64,000 bases of DNA from Paraburkholderia phenazinium (GTDB taxonomy: Bacteria; Pseudomonadota; Gammaproteobacteria; Burkholderiales; Burkholderiaceae), in assembly GCF_900141745.1 (NCBI RefSeq), contig NZ_FSRM01000001.1, positions 992,001 through 1,056,000 on the forward strand. The letters are read 5' to 3'. The notes below the pieces were generated by a model that saw only the letters and a list, made by a program, of their open reading frames with translations, did no database searches and was not told where the DNA came from. Below, in pieces: positions 35,829 to 45,079 of this stretch (position 1 is the first letter of the stretch; each line of letters begins with the position of its first letter). The translations under genes were made by a program, and so were the position numbers.

Positions 35829-36941
35829 ATGAACCGCACGTGGCTAAGCCGTGTTCTCTCGATGTCAACGGTTGCGGGCGTCGCCGCAGCGGGTGCAGGC
35901 AGCGCGTTAGCCGCGCCGCCCGATGCGCTGGTTGCCGCCGCCAAACAGGAAGGTCAACTGACCGTAATCGCGTTGCCGCACGACTGGTGCGGCTACGGCC
36001 CGATGATCGCCGCCTTCGAAAAGAAATACGGCATCAAGGTGAACGAACTGAATCCGGACGCGGGCTCGGGCGATGAAGTCGAAGCCATCAAGGCCAATAA
36101 GGGCAACAAGGGTCCGCAAGCACCCGACACGATCGACGTGGGCCTGTCCTTTGGCCCCACCGCGAAGACCGAAGGCCTGCTGCAACCGTACAAGGTGTCG
36201 ACGTGGAAGGAGATTCCGGATTCAGCCAAGGATGCTGACGGTTACTGGTACGGCGACTACTACGGCGTGCTGTCGTTCGAAGTGAACGCCGACATGATCG
36301 ACAAGGCGCCGGCCGACTGGAGCGATCTGCTCAAGTCCGACTACAAGAACGCCGTGTCGCTCGCAGGCGATCCGCGCTCGGCCAACCAGGCTATCCAGGC
36401 GGTCTACGCTGCCGGTCTGTCTTCGGGCAAGGGCGATGCCACCAAGGCCGCGGACGCTGGTTTGAAGTACTTCGCGGACCTGAACAAGAGCGGCAATTTC
36501 GTACCGGTGATCGGCAAGGCGGCTTCGCTGGCGCAAGGTACGACGCCGATCGTCGTGCGCTGGGACTACAACGCGCTGGCCGACCGCGACACGCTCAAGG
36601 GCAACCCGAAGGTGCAGGTCATCGTGCCGAAGACGGGCGTCGTAGCGGGCGTCTATGTGCAGGCGATCAGCGCGTACGCCCCGCATCCGAACGCAGCGAA
36701 GCTGTGGATGGAATACCTGTACTCGGACGAAGGCCAGATCGGCTGGCTGGCGGGCTATTGCCACCCGATGCGCTACACCCAACTGGTGGCCGCGAAGAAG
36801 GTACCGCAGGCGCTGCTCGACAAATTGCCGCCGGCATCGGCGTACAAGAATGCCGTGTTTCCGACGCTGTCGCAGCAGGATGCGTACAAGGACACGATCA
36901 CCAAGCATTGGGATGAAGTGGTCGGCGCGAACGTCAAGTAA
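35829..36941 (+). CDS. ABC transporter substrate-binding protein (Fe3+/polyamine type)
   Basis: A 370-residue periplasmic binding protein. Signal peptide residues 1-28 (GSALAAPPD cleavage). The mature sequence (AAKQEGQLTVIALPHDWCGYGPMIAAFEKKYGIKVNELNPDAGSGDEVEAIKANKG, in pieces) resembles the AfuA/PotD class-F binding proteins, not UgpB. The ligand-binding segment KTGVVAGVYVQAISAYAPHPNAAKLWMEYLYSDEG is typical of that class. Because the gene sits between ugpQ and two permeases and under a GlpR-type operator, the ligand may be a glycerophosphodiester (inference). The start at 35829 (MNRTWLSRV) follows AAGGATGGGG. Confidence 0.88.
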   Translation: MNRTWLSRVLSMSTVAGVAAAGAGSALAAPPDALVAAAKQEGQLTVIALPHDWCGYGPMIAAFEKKYGIKVNELNPDAGSGDEVEAIKANKGNKGPQAPDTIDVGLSFGPTAKTEGLLQPYKVSTWKEIPDSAKDADGYWYGDYYGVLSFEVNADMIDKAPADWSDLLKSDYKNAVSLAGDPRSANQAIQAVYAAGLSSGKGDATKAADAGLKYFADLNKSGNFVPVIGKAASLAQGTTPIVVRWDYNALADRDTLKGNPKVQVIVPKTGVVAGVYVQAISAYAPHPNAAKLWMEYLYSDEGQIGWLAGYCHPMRYTQLVAAKKVPQALLDKLPPASAYKNAVFPTLSQQDAYKDTITKHWDEVVGANVK

Positions 36942-36955
36942 GCTCCGTAACGCCT

Positions 36956-36982
36956 GAGAGGGTCGCCTTGCGCGGCCCTCGC
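36956..36982 (+). other. Intercistronic hairpin after the binding-protein gene
   Basis: GAGGG...CGC pairs with GCG...CCCTC around a CTTGC loop in the 69-base gap before the first permease gene; no long T-tract. It probably attenuates rather than ends transcription into the permease genes. Confidence 0.4.
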
Positions 36983-37010
36983 TTTAGCCTGATTGCTCCA
37001 GGGGTGACCT

Positions 37011-37943
37011 ATGACCGCTTCATCGGATATCGGGTCGGCGCAGCCGGAACACCTGGTTCCCCCGGCGCCTCCATCCCACGTGAAGGGACCGGCAGAATCG
37101 TCCCAGTTCCTGACCTGGCTGGGCGTCGCGCCGTTCTTCATCTTTGCGTTGCTGTTTCTGATCCTGCCCACCGGCTTTCTGATGGTGGGCGCGTTTCAGG
37201 ATCCGCAGGGGCACTTCACCCTCGCAAACTTCCGCGACCTGTTCCAGCCGGGCGTGCTCGAAGCCTACTGGATCAGCTTCAAGGTGAGCGCCGCGTCGGC
37301 GATCGGTGGTGCCGTGATCGGCTCGCTGCTGGCGTGGGCAGCGGTGCAAGGACGCTTGCCAGGCTGGATTCGTCCGACGCTGATGACATTCTCCGGCGTC
37401 GCCTCGAATTTTGCCGGCGTGCCGCTTGCGTTCGCATTCATCTGCACATTGGGCCGGGTCGGGCTCGTCACGGTGCTGTTGAAGAAGTATGTCGGCATCA
37501 ATCTGTACTCGACGGGTTTCAGCATCCTGAGTTTCACCGGCCTGACGGTGACCTATCTGTACTTCCAGATTCCGTTGATGGTGCTGATCGTCACGCCAGC
37601 GCTCGACGGCCTGAAGCGCGAATGGCGCGAAGCCTGCGACTGCCTCGGTGGCACCTCGTTCCACTACTGGCGCTATGTCGCACTGCCGGTACTGTGGCCG
37701 AGCGTGCTTGGCGCGACGCTGCTGCTGTTTGCGAATTCGTTCGGCGCGGTGGCGACGGCTTATGCGTTGACCGGTAGCTCGCTGAACATCGTGACCATCC
37801 TGCTGTACGCACAGATTCGCGGCGACGTACTGCACAACCAGAACCTCGGCTATGCACTCGCGCTGGGGATGATCCTCGTGACGGGGCTGTCTAACGGCGG
37901 CTACATCTGGCTGCGTTCGCGAGCCGAAAGGGGCCGCAGATGA
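37011..37943 (+). CDS. ABC transporter permease (PotB-like)
   Basis: A 310-residue permease with about six membrane helices. After a hydrophilic N-terminus the first helix is at about 42-64 (FFIFALLFLILPTGFLMVG). The coupling loop CDCLGGTSFHYWRYVALPVLWPSVLG (about 209-234) is the EAA-type motif. It pairs with the next permease gene, whose start overlaps its stop. Belongs to the spermidine/iron/2-aminoethylphosphonate permease class. Confidence 0.92.
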   Translation: MTASSDIGSAQPEHLVPPAPPSHVKGPAESSQFLTWLGVAPFFIFALLFLILPTGFLMVGAFQDPQGHFTLANFRDLFQPGVLEAYWISFKVSAASAIGGAVIGSLLAWAAVQGRLPGWIRPTLMTFSGVASNFAGVPLAFAFICTLGRVGLVTVLLKKYVGINLYSTGFSILSFTGLTVTYLYFQIPLMVLIVTPALDGLKREWREACDCLGGTSFHYWRYVALPVLWPSVLGATLLLFANSFGAVATAYALTGSSLNIVTILLYAQIRGDVLHNQNLGYALALGMILVTGLSNGGYIWLRSRAERGRR

Positions 37944-38743
37944 AAAGTCAATCGCGTGTAGGTGCATGGACCGCGATGATCGTGGGCGCGCTGTATTTCC
38001 TGATCCCGCTCGCTGCCACCGTCGAATTCAGCCTGCGCATGCGGCGCGGCGTCTATAGCCTCGACGCTTACAGAGTGGTGCTATCCGACCCGCGTTTTCA
38101 GGCCTCGTTTGGTTATTCGATGCTGATGGCAGTCCTGACGATCGTGATTGGCGTGCTGCTGGTGGTGCCGACGGCCTATTGGGTGCGCCTGCGCTTACCG
38201 AAGCTGCGGCCCGTGGTGGAGTTCATCACGCTGCTGCCGCTGGTGATTCCCGCCATCGTGATCGTGTTCGGCTATCTGCGTATCTATAACAGCAGCTCGA
38301 TCCTGCCGCTGACCGGCAACGAGCGTGCCACCGATCTGCTGCTGGTGTTCGGCTACGTAACGCTGGCGTTGCCGTACATGTACCGCTCCGTCGACGCAGG
38401 TCTCGCCGCGGTCGACGTGCGTTCCTTGACCGAAGCCGCCGAATGTCTCGGCGCCAGTTGGTCGACCATTCTGTTCAAGGTGATCTTTCCGAATATCCGC
38501 TCGGGGATTCTGTCCGGGGCGTTCCTTACCTTTGCGGTGGTGATCGGCGAGTTCACGCTGGCTAGCCTGCTCGACCGGCCGGCGTTCGGTCCTTACCTGC
38601 AACTGATCGGCGCGAACCGCGCCTATGAGCCGTCAGCACTCGCGATCATCGCGTTCGTCATCACCTGGGCGTCGATGGGGTTGATCCAGGTATTTGGCTC
38701 GGCGCGCGGCTCGGCCCGCGCGCTGGCCGGACACAAACCCTGA
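37940..38743 (+). CDS. ABC transporter permease (PotC-like)
   Basis: A 267-residue permease, second of the pair. Helices include AWTAMIVGALYFLIPLAATVEF at the start and VIPAIVIVFGYLRIYN in the middle; the coupling loop is AAECLGASWSTILFKVIFPNIRSGILSGAF (in two pieces, about 164-192). Its ATG overlaps the previous stop (ATGA), showing translational coupling and a heterodimeric channel. Confidence 0.92.
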   Translation: MKSQSRVGAWTAMIVGALYFLIPLAATVEFSLRMRRGVYSLDAYRVVLSDPRFQASFGYSMLMAVLTIVIGVLLVVPTAYWVRLRLPKLRPVVEFITLLPLVIPAIVIVFGYLRIYNSSSILPLTGNERATDLLLVFGYVTLALPYMYRSVDAGLAAVDVRSLTEAAECLGASWSTILFKVIFPNIRSGILSGAFLTFAVVIGEFTLASLLDRPAFGPYLQLIGANRAYEPSALAIIAFVITWASMGLIQVFGSARGSARALAGHKP

Positions 38744-38762
38744 AGAATTGAGGCGTCGAATC

Positions 38763-39833
38763 ATGGCATTCCTTGAAATCGAAAATCTGCACAAGTCGTT
38801 CGGGGCGAACACCGCGCTGCATCACTTCGACATGAAGATCGAGCGAGGCGAGTTCATCACCTTTCTCGGGCCGTCGGGCTGCGGCAAGACGACGGTGCTG
38901 CGCATGATCGCAGGCTTCGAAAGCCCGACGCGCGGCGTGATCCGTCTCGATGGCCGGGACGTCACGCATCTGCGTACACGTCAGCGTAAGGTCGGCATGG
39001 TGTTCCAGTCGTATGCGCTGTTTCCGAACATGACGGTTGCCGACAACATCGGCTTTAGCCTGCGTGTGGAGCGTCGTCCGCAGGACGAGATTCGCAAGCG
39101 CGTCGGTGAGATGCTGGAGCTGATTAAACTGCCAAATATCGCGGAGCGCTACCCGTGGCAGCTTTCGGGCGGCCAGCAGCAGCGTGTGGCACTCGCCCGG
39201 GCGCTGGCGGGCAAGCCGCAGGTTCTGCTGCTCGATGAACCGCTATCGGCGCTCGACGCGAAAATCCGCATCTCGCTGCGCCAGGACATTCGCGCGCTGC
39301 AACGCGAGCTTGGCATCACATCGATTTTCGTGACCCACGATCAGGAGGAGGCGCTCTCCATCTCCGATCGCATCGTGGTGATGAACGAGGGGCGTGTCGA
39401 GCAGGTCGGCACCTCTTCGGAGATCTACAACTATCCGCGTACGCGATTCGTGGCGTCGTTCGTTGGCACGCTCAATATTCTGTCCGGACATGTGGTGGAT
39501 CCGGCGAACGGCAAGATGGCCGTCGACGGGCAGGAACTGGTGACCACGCAAAGGCTTGCACCGGACGACGTCGGCAAGAAGCGCCTGCTGGCGCTGCGCC
39601 CGGAGGCGATCGTGCTGGAAGCGCCGGCGGCCGGACGCAATACCCTGGCGGCGACGGTCGAGGAAGTGAATTTCCTTGGCGCGGTGGTGCGGATCAGGAC
39701 GCGGGTGAAGGAGGCGGTGATTTCTCTCGACGTCTTCAACGATCCGAATCGCCGTTTGCCGGAACGCGGTCAGCCGGTTGCATTGGGTTTTTCGCACGAG
39801 AACCTGCTGGTACTGGAGGAGGGGGCGGCGTAG
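38763..39833 (+). CDS. ABC transporter ATPase (PotA/FbpC/UgpC-like)
   Basis: A 356-residue ATPase with Walker A GPSGCGKTTVL, Q-loop MVFQSYALFPNMTV, signature LSGGQQQRVALARALAG, Walker B VLLLDEPLSALDAKIR and switch HDQEEALSISD. The C-terminal about 110 residues form a TOBE regulatory domain (LLALRPEAIVLE, EEVNFLGAVVRIRTRV). Completes the importer (binding protein, two permeases, ATPase). Start at 38763 (MAFLEIENLHKSF), 19 bases after the permease stop. Confidence 0.94.
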   Translation: MAFLEIENLHKSFGANTALHHFDMKIERGEFITFLGPSGCGKTTVLRMIAGFESPTRGVIRLDGRDVTHLRTRQRKVGMVFQSYALFPNMTVADNIGFSLRVERRPQDEIRKRVGEMLELIKLPNIAERYPWQLSGGQQQRVALARALAGKPQVLLLDEPLSALDAKIRISLRQDIRALQRELGITSIFVTHDQEEALSISDRIVVMNEGRVEQVGTSSEIYNYPRTRFVASFVGTLNILSGHVVDPANGKMAVDGQELVTTQRLAPDDVGKKRLLALRPEAIVLEAPAAGRNTLAATVEEVNFLGAVVRIRTRVKEAVISLDVFNDPNRRLPERGQPVALGFSHENLLVLEEGAA

Positions 39834-39996
39834 GGGGCTGGCTGTGTGCTTTGAGCAGAAGCTGTGCCCCTCGTATGGCCAGACTTCGGCTTTTCCGAAC
39901 AAATCCTCCCGGATTAACAGGTTTATCCGATTCAACGTCTGACGCAGACTAGGGCTCATCACCACTGCGGACCTCGTCCGCGAAAGGAGCCCAGTC

Positions 39997-40458
39997 ATGC
40001 GAAGCTATCCCCGCAACAGTCCTCAGGCAGCCGCGCGCATTGTCGCGCTGGTGTTAACCTCCGACGGGCACGTTTGCAGTTCCGAGGAGCGCGCACTCGA
40101 CAAGCTCGACATCGCCGGGCAGCTCGGCCTCGCGCCGACCGAATTCGCGCAGATCGTGCAGACGCTGTACGAGGATCACTCAATCGCCCACGCGCCCCTC
40201 ATGCCGGCGGTCGGCCAGATCGACACGAACCTGCTTGGCTCGCTGATCGGCGAGATCGACGACCCGGCATTGCGCAGCAGGGTGATCCGGCTGTGCGTTG
40301 CCGTCGCGACCGCCGACGACCATCTTGCCGATGGCGAAATCGCCGTGCTGGCGGCCATTCTTGGCGCGTGGGGAACCACTCCGGCAGCTGTCACGGTTCG
40401 CCGCGATGCCACGCCGGCCGTCTTGCGTGGTCACGGACGCACGGCGTCGATCACCTGA
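39997..40458 (+). CDS. TerB-like family protein
   Basis: A 153-residue all-helical protein with a TerB-like pattern: an acidic DGHVCSSEERALDKLDIA near the start and a second acidic turn ADDHLADGEIAVLAAILG at about 105-122. TerB-like domains bind metal ions through such acidic loops and are associated with tellurite and stress responses, but many are of unknown role. No other ter genes are near. Its 3' end overlaps the 3' end of the convergent NhaR-like gene by 28 bases. GAAAGGAG ribosome site just upstream. Confidence 0.75.
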   Translation: MRSYPRNSPQAAARIVALVLTSDGHVCSSEERALDKLDIAGQLGLAPTEFAQIVQTLYEDHSIAHAPLMPAVGQIDTNLLGSLIGEIDDPALRSRVIRLCVAVATADDHLADGEIAVLAAILGAWGTTPAAVTVRRDATPAVLRGHGRTASIT

Positions 40459-41312
40459 GAAGCGAGCGCATGATGCTGGCCGCGCCGCGAGCGGATGGCG
40501 TGGATCTCTTCGATCACGCCGTCCGCACGCCCGAGCTGGCGCAGTCCGCGCAGCAAGGACACATCGCCGGCACCTAGTTCTGCGAGAGGAAACACGCCGA
40601 GCCCGCGCGCGGCGAACACCGCCATTAACGCGCTGTCTTCGAATTCGCCGGCGATCCGCGGCCGGATTCCCGCCGCCTCGAACCAGCGGTCCAGTCGTGC
40701 GCGTAGCGCGCCATGGCCGGTGGGCAAAAGCACGGGCAGATCGGCAAGGCATTGCGGGAAGCTGGCGCGAGATGCCTTCTGGACGATTGTCGTGGGCCCA
40801 TACCAGTCGACGGGCGAGCCGACGAGGCGCTGACTCACCAGACGCAGGTCTGTGTTGTGCAGCGCCGGCTGGCATGCCAGCACCAGATCGAGCCGATGCA
40901 ACGCGAGTTCCGACAGCAGTTGCGCATGTTCACCCTCGTGGCACAGAAGCCTGAGCGATGGCGTGTCGAGCACGGGCGCGAGTAGCGCATGCGCGGCGAG
41001 CTTTGAAATTCCATCGGACAGACCCACGGCGAGCCGTGCAACGCGCTCGCCACCCGCTTCGCGCATTTCGTCGAGCAGCGTCTCGCCGATCTGAAAGATC
41101 TGCTCCGCGCGATTGAAGGCCGCCTCACCGGCCTCCGTCATGACGACGCCGCGCCCCGCGGGTTTCAGTAACTGGCGCCCGACCGATTTTTCCAGCTCGC
41201 GCACCTGGGCGCTGATGGTCTGCACGGCCATGTCGAGGCGCTCGGCCGCACGCGCGAAGCCACCTTCCTTTACGACGATCCAGAAATAGTAAAGATGGCG
41301 GTAGTTCAGCAT
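40431..41312 (-). CDS. nhaR: LysR-family regulator, NhaR-like
   Basis: A 293-residue LysR protein. The opening MLNYRHLYYFWIVVKEGGFARAAERLDMAVQTISAQVRELE (helix-turn-helix, residues 1-41, quoted in the family form HLYYFW) is characteristic of NhaR, the sodium-responsive activator of the Na+/H+ antiporter nhaA. Further NhaR-like segments are TGHGALRARLDRWFEAAGIRPRI and AVFAARGLGVFPL. No nhaA is adjacent, so its target is elsewhere or different. Divergent from dctA across a 407-base region. Confidence 0.88.
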   Translation of the reverse strand: MLNYRHLYYFWIVVKEGGFARAAERLDMAVQTISAQVRELEKSVGRQLLKPAGRGVVMTEAGEAAFNRAEQIFQIGETLLDEMREAGGERVARLAVGLSDGISKLAAHALLAPVLDTPSLRLLCHEGEHAQLLSELALHRLDLVLACQPALHNTDLRLVSQRLVGSPVDWYGPTTIVQKASRASFPQCLADLPVLLPTGHGALRARLDRWFEAAGIRPRIAGEFEDSALMAVFAARGLGVFPLAELGAGDVSLLRGLRQLGRADGVIEEIHAIRSRRGQHHALASQVIDAVRP

Positions 41313-41401
41313 GGGCGGCGTAAGTTCGATAAAAACGATCCGTCTTTCAGCTTATCACTGAGTTATTCGAACTCATGAGGCCGCAGCCCGAACCAGGATC
41401 T

Positions 41402-41453
41402 GCGTCGTCCGGAATCCCCGACGCCTGTCGTCCAGATTTCCGGAAAGCTGGAC
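41402..41453 (+). promoter_or_regulatory. Candidate DctD enhancer sites upstream of dctA
   Basis: Two dyads lie 63-115 bases ahead of the -24 element. Site 1: GCGTCG (41402-41407) with CGACGC (41419-41424). Site 2: a 24-base near-perfect palindrome 41430-41453 made of GTCCAG, a central TTTCCGGAAA, and CTGGAC. Both contain a TCCGGA or CCGGAA core. Tandem palindromes at this distance are where DctD-type activators bind. Confidence 0.6.
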
Positions 41454-41515
41454 GTCCCGTTCGCCGGAATCTCAAAAACCCTTTATAAATCAAAGCGAAA
41501 GACTCGCTATCCAGC

Positions 41516-41531
41516 TGGCATCGACCTTGCA
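41516..41531 (+). promoter_or_regulatory. Sigma-54 promoter of dctA
   Basis: TGGCATCGACCTTGCA has the -24 GG and -12 GC exactly 12 bases apart, with TGGCA and TTGCA matching the RpoN consensus. It lies about 190 bases before the dctA start. With the sigma-54 activator gene dctD in the same cluster this is a strong assignment. Confidence 0.8.
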
Positions 41532-41719
41532 AAGTAGAAGCGCGGCCGCACAGGCCCGACAACTAAAGCATGGAGACAACGATGTCCGATTTCCCCTCCC
41601 GGTATTTCTGAATTCGTCGTCTTGTCGCGGCCCGATGCCGTGCACAGGCGATACGTCTATGCGTTCGCATGATGCGCAGCGTGGCAGGCCATTGGCTCAT
41701 CCACATCGCAGGAATCGTC

Positions 41720-43009
41720 ATGAAGAAATCCTTCCATAAAGTGCTCTATGTCCAGGTGATCGCCGCGATCATCGTCGGCATTGCTCTCGGCCATTTTTCA
41801 CCCGCTCTCGCTATCGACATGAAGCCGTTCGGCGATGCCTTCATCAAGCTGATCAAGATGGTGATCGGGCCGATCATCTTCTGTACCGTCGTGACCGGCA
41901 TCGCCGGCATGCAGGATATGAAGAAGGTTGGACGGGTCGGCGGCAAGGCGCTGCTGTACTTCGAAATCGTTTCGTCGTTTGCGCTGGTACTCGGTCTGCT
42001 GGCCACGCACCTGCTGAAGCCGGGCGCTGGCTTTAACGTCGATCCTGCGACGCTCGACGGCAAGGAAGTCGCTTCATACGCCGCCAAGGCGCACGGCCAA
42101 AGCACCGTCGATTTCCTGATGCACATCATTCCGAACACGATCACGGATGCGTTCGCCCAGGGTGAGATCCTGCAGATCCTGCTGATTGCGATGCTGTTCG
42201 GCAGCGTGCTTGCGACGCTCGGCGAGCGTGGCAAGGTGGTCACGGATCTGGTCGAAAGCCTGTCGAGCGTGCTGTTCGGCGTGGTGCGCATCATCACGAA
42301 GCTCGCACCGATCGGCGCGTTCGGCGCGATGGCCTTCACCATCGGCAAATACGGTATCGGCTCGCTGCTGCCGATGCTCAAGCTGATCGGCACGTTCTAT
42401 CTGACCTCGATCGTGTTCGTGGTGGTCGTGCTCGGCGCGATTGCACGGATGGTCGGCTTCAGCGTGCTGCGCTTCGTGGCGTACATCAAGGAAGAAATGC
42501 TGATCGTACTCGGCACGAGTTCCTCGGAAGCCGCGTTGCCGCAACTGATGCTGAAGCTTGAAAAGCTCGGTTGCTCGCGCTCGGTGGTGGGCCTGGTGGT
42601 GCCGACCGGTTACTCGTTTAATCTCGACGGCACCAACATCTATATGACGATGGCCGTGTTGTTTATCGCCCAGGCGACCAACACCGATCTGACGCTGACG
42701 CAGCAACTCACCTTGCTGGCCGTGACCATGCTGACGTCGAAGGGCGCAAGCGGTGTGACGGGCGCCGGCTTCATCACGCTGGCGGCGACGCTTGCCGTGG
42801 TGCCGACCATTCCGCTGTCGGGCATGGTGCTGATTCTTGGTATCGACCGCTTCATGAGCGAATGCCGCGCGTTGACGAATATTGTCGGCAATGGCGTGGC
42901 CACCGTGGTGGTGTCGGCGTGGGAGAAGGAACTGGATCGCAACAAGCTGCGGGCGGTGTTGCGTGGTGAAGTGGCTGCGATCAAGGAAACGGAAACCGCG
43001 GGTGCCTGA
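41720..43009 (+). CDS. dctA: C4-dicarboxylate:H+/Na+ symporter
   Basis: A 429-residue DAACS-family transporter for succinate, fumarate and malate. About eight helices and two hairpins; the selectivity hairpin [21 protein letters not shown] (about 276-296) and [21 protein letters not shown] (about 310-330) are conserved. The start at 41720 ([13 protein letters not shown]) is that of other DctA proteins; an in-frame ATG at 41669 is not. Followed by dctB and dctD, which should sense dicarboxylate and activate the sigma-54 promoter. Confidence 0.96.
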   Translation: MKKSFHKVLYVQVIAAIIVGIALGHFSPALAIDMKPFGDAFIKLIKMVIGPIIFCTVVTGIAGMQDMKKVGRVGGKALLYFEIVSSFALVLGLLATHLLKPGAGFNVDPATLDGKEVASYAAKAHGQSTVDFLMHIIPNTITDAFAQGEILQILLIAMLFGSVLATLGERGKVVTDLVESLSSVLFGVVRIITKLAPIGAFGAMAFTIGKYGIGSLLPMLKLIGTFYLTSIVFVVVVLGAIARMVGFSVLRFVAYIKEEMLIVLGTSSSEAALPQLMLKLEKLGCSRSVVGLVVPTGYSFNLDGTNIYMTMAVLFIAQATNTDLTLTQQLTLLAVTMLTSKGASGVTGAGFITLAATLAVVPTIPLSGMVLILGIDRFMSECRALTNIVGNGVATVVVSAWEKELDRNKLRAVLRGEVAAIKETETAGA

Positions 43010-43099
43010 ACCCGAGCAGCGCGGCGGGCGGAGCGTTGAGGTGATATACCGTCGGCATATGCCACAATAACCGTACCCTACCGACCGGAATCCACTAAC

Positions 43100-45031
43100 G
43101 TGACGCGCCGCCTGCTGATCCTCTTCGCGCTCGTCGCCGGGCTCGTGGCAGCGTGCGGGCTCACGTGGAGCATCACGTGGCGGGGAGGCATCGACACTTT
43201 GCGACGCAACGCTGCCGTGCGCGTCGACCGCACGACCAACGCACTCAAGAGCACGCTTGAGCGCTACGAATCACTCCCTTATCTGCTGGCCGAGCATCCG
43301 TTCGTGCAGGACGTGCTCGTGAGTCCAACCGCGCCCAACGTCGAGCGTGCCAATCGCTACCTCGAAGATCTCAACGTCCACGCCCGGGCCACGGCAACCT
43401 ACATCATCCAGACGGACGGGTTGTGTGTCGCGGCTAGCAACTGGCACGAGCCCGATAGCTTTGTCGGCGCGGGGTATCAGTTCCGGCCGTATTTCGTGGA
43501 TGCGGTGAAGGGTGGCGTAGGCCGCTTCTTCGGCATCGGCACGATTTCGCACGATCCGGGCTACTACATCTCGCAGCCGGTGCGGCGGGACGGCAAGATC
43601 GTCGGCGTGGCGGTCGTCAAACTCAATCTGGAATGGTTCCAGGGTGTGGATGCCGCGGAGCCGCTGATCGTCACTGACGATCACGGGGTGATTTTCCTGT
43701 CGTCGGTGCCGGCGTGGAAATATCACACGGTGCGGCCGTTGTCGGGCGCGGTGGCCGATTCGATCTATCAGACGCGCCAGTACGCGCAGCAGGAGATTCC
43801 GCCGTTGCCGGTGACAATCGAACGCACGCTCGAAGGCGATGCGCAGATCGTGCGTGTGGGTGGCGGGCGGTATGCGCCGCGCTATCTTGCCTCGCGGCGT
43901 GCAATAGGCGAGCCCGACTGGCAATTGATCACCATGGCGAGCGTCGCCCCGGTCGATGCCGATGCGCGCAACGCTGCCATCGTCACGGGCTTCGGTTACA
44001 TCACGCTGTGCCTGCTCGCGTTCTACTGGAGAATGCGGCGCGCCCGTGTGCGCGAGATGATGCGCAGCCGCGAGTTGTTGCAATGCGCCTATGCGGACTT
44101 GAATCAGCGGGTAGCGGAGCGAACGGCGGACCTGTCGCAGGCGAACGACCAGTTGAAGAAGGAAGTGAGCGAGCGCACGCGCGCCGAACAGGAGTTGCGC
44201 GCAGCGCACGATGAGCTGATCCAGGCGAGCAAGCTGGCTGCGCTCGGTCAGATGGCGGCGGGCATTACGCATGAGTTGAATCAGCCGCTTGCTGCATTGC
44301 GAGGGTTCTCGGACAACACACGAGTGCTGCTCGAGCGCGGCGATCAGGCCTCGGCGCGCGAGAATCTCGAAGCGATCGCGGCGCTCACCGAGCGCATGGG
44401 CAAGATCACCAATCAGTTGAAACTATTTGTGGGACGGGCACGGCCGCGTAGTGCGCGGGCGCCGCTCGCGCGGGCGCTGCGCAATGTGCTGACGCTGCTG
44501 CAAAAGCGTCTGCAGGGCGTGGACGTGACTTTGACGGTGGTCGAGAACGAGGCGGGCGCGCAGACCCAGACGCGGACCCGCTTCGATCCGTCCGACGAGC
44601 ATCCGGAACTCATCGCAAACTGTGATGACCTGCGGCTTGAGCAGGTGTTGATCAATCTGCTTGGGAATGCATTGGATGCTGCGGGGGATCTGGGGGAAAG
44701 TAATCTCGCGGCCGGGCGTCCGTCGCTCACCGCAACGCTCCCTCGCATCGAGATCGAAATCGAAGCTGCCGCGGCGACGTTATCGATCTCGGTCCACGAT
44801 AACGGCCCCGGCATTCCGGATGACGTCCTGCCGCGCCTCTTCGAGCCGTTCTTTACGACAAAGGAAATGGGCCAGGGATTGGGACTCGGCCTCGCGATTT
44901 CTTCGTCAATTGCGCGTGACGCCGGCGGTTCGCTCGTGGCCCGCAATGCGCCGGACGGCGGCGCGCTGTTCGTGCTGACGCTACGCCGGGCGCGTGTGCA
45001 GGCAACCGATCCGCTCATTGCGGGGTCCTGA
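43100..45031 (+). CDS. dctB: C4-dicarboxylate sensor histidine kinase
   Basis: A 643-residue sensor kinase. Membrane helix 1 is at about 5-25, followed by a periplasmic double-Cache-like sensor (about 30-285), membrane helix 2 at about 292-312, a coiled coil, then HisKA with LGQMAAGITHELNQPL (phospho-His about 391) and HATPase_c with DNGPGIP and GQGLGLGLAIS. Translation begins with GTG at 43100. The 90-base gap after dctA contains no terminator, so read-through is likely. It phosphorylates DctD. Confidence 0.94.
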   Translation: MTRRLLILFALVAGLVAACGLTWSITWRGGIDTLRRNAAVRVDRTTNALKSTLERYESLPYLLAEHPFVQDVLVSPTAPNVERANRYLEDLNVHARATATYIIQTDGLCVAASNWHEPDSFVGAGYQFRPYFVDAVKGGVGRFFGIGTISHDPGYYISQPVRRDGKIVGVAVVKLNLEWFQGVDAAEPLIVTDDHGVIFLSSVPAWKYHTVRPLSGAVADSIYQTRQYAQQEIPPLPVTIERTLEGDAQIVRVGGGRYAPRYLASRRAIGEPDWQLITMASVAPVDADARNAAIVTGFGYITLCLLAFYWRMRRARVREMMRSRELLQCAYADLNQRVAERTADLSQANDQLKKEVSERTRAEQELRAAHDELIQASKLAALGQMAAGITHELNQPLAALRGFSDNTRVLLERGDQASARENLEAIAALTERMGKITNQLKLFVGRARPRSARAPLARALRNVLTLLQKRLQGVDVTLTVVENEAGAQTQTRTRFDPSDEHPELIANCDDLRLEQVLINLLGNALDAAGDLGESNLAAGRPSLTATLPRIEIEIEAAAATLSISVHDNGPGIPDDVLPRLFEPFFTTKEMGQGLGLGLAISSSIARDAGGSLVARNAPDGGALFVLTLRRARVQATDPLIAGS

Positions 45032-45079
45032 ATTCAGACGGCTTCAGATGCGCCTGGACGCTTTTAGGTGGTGAGGACA

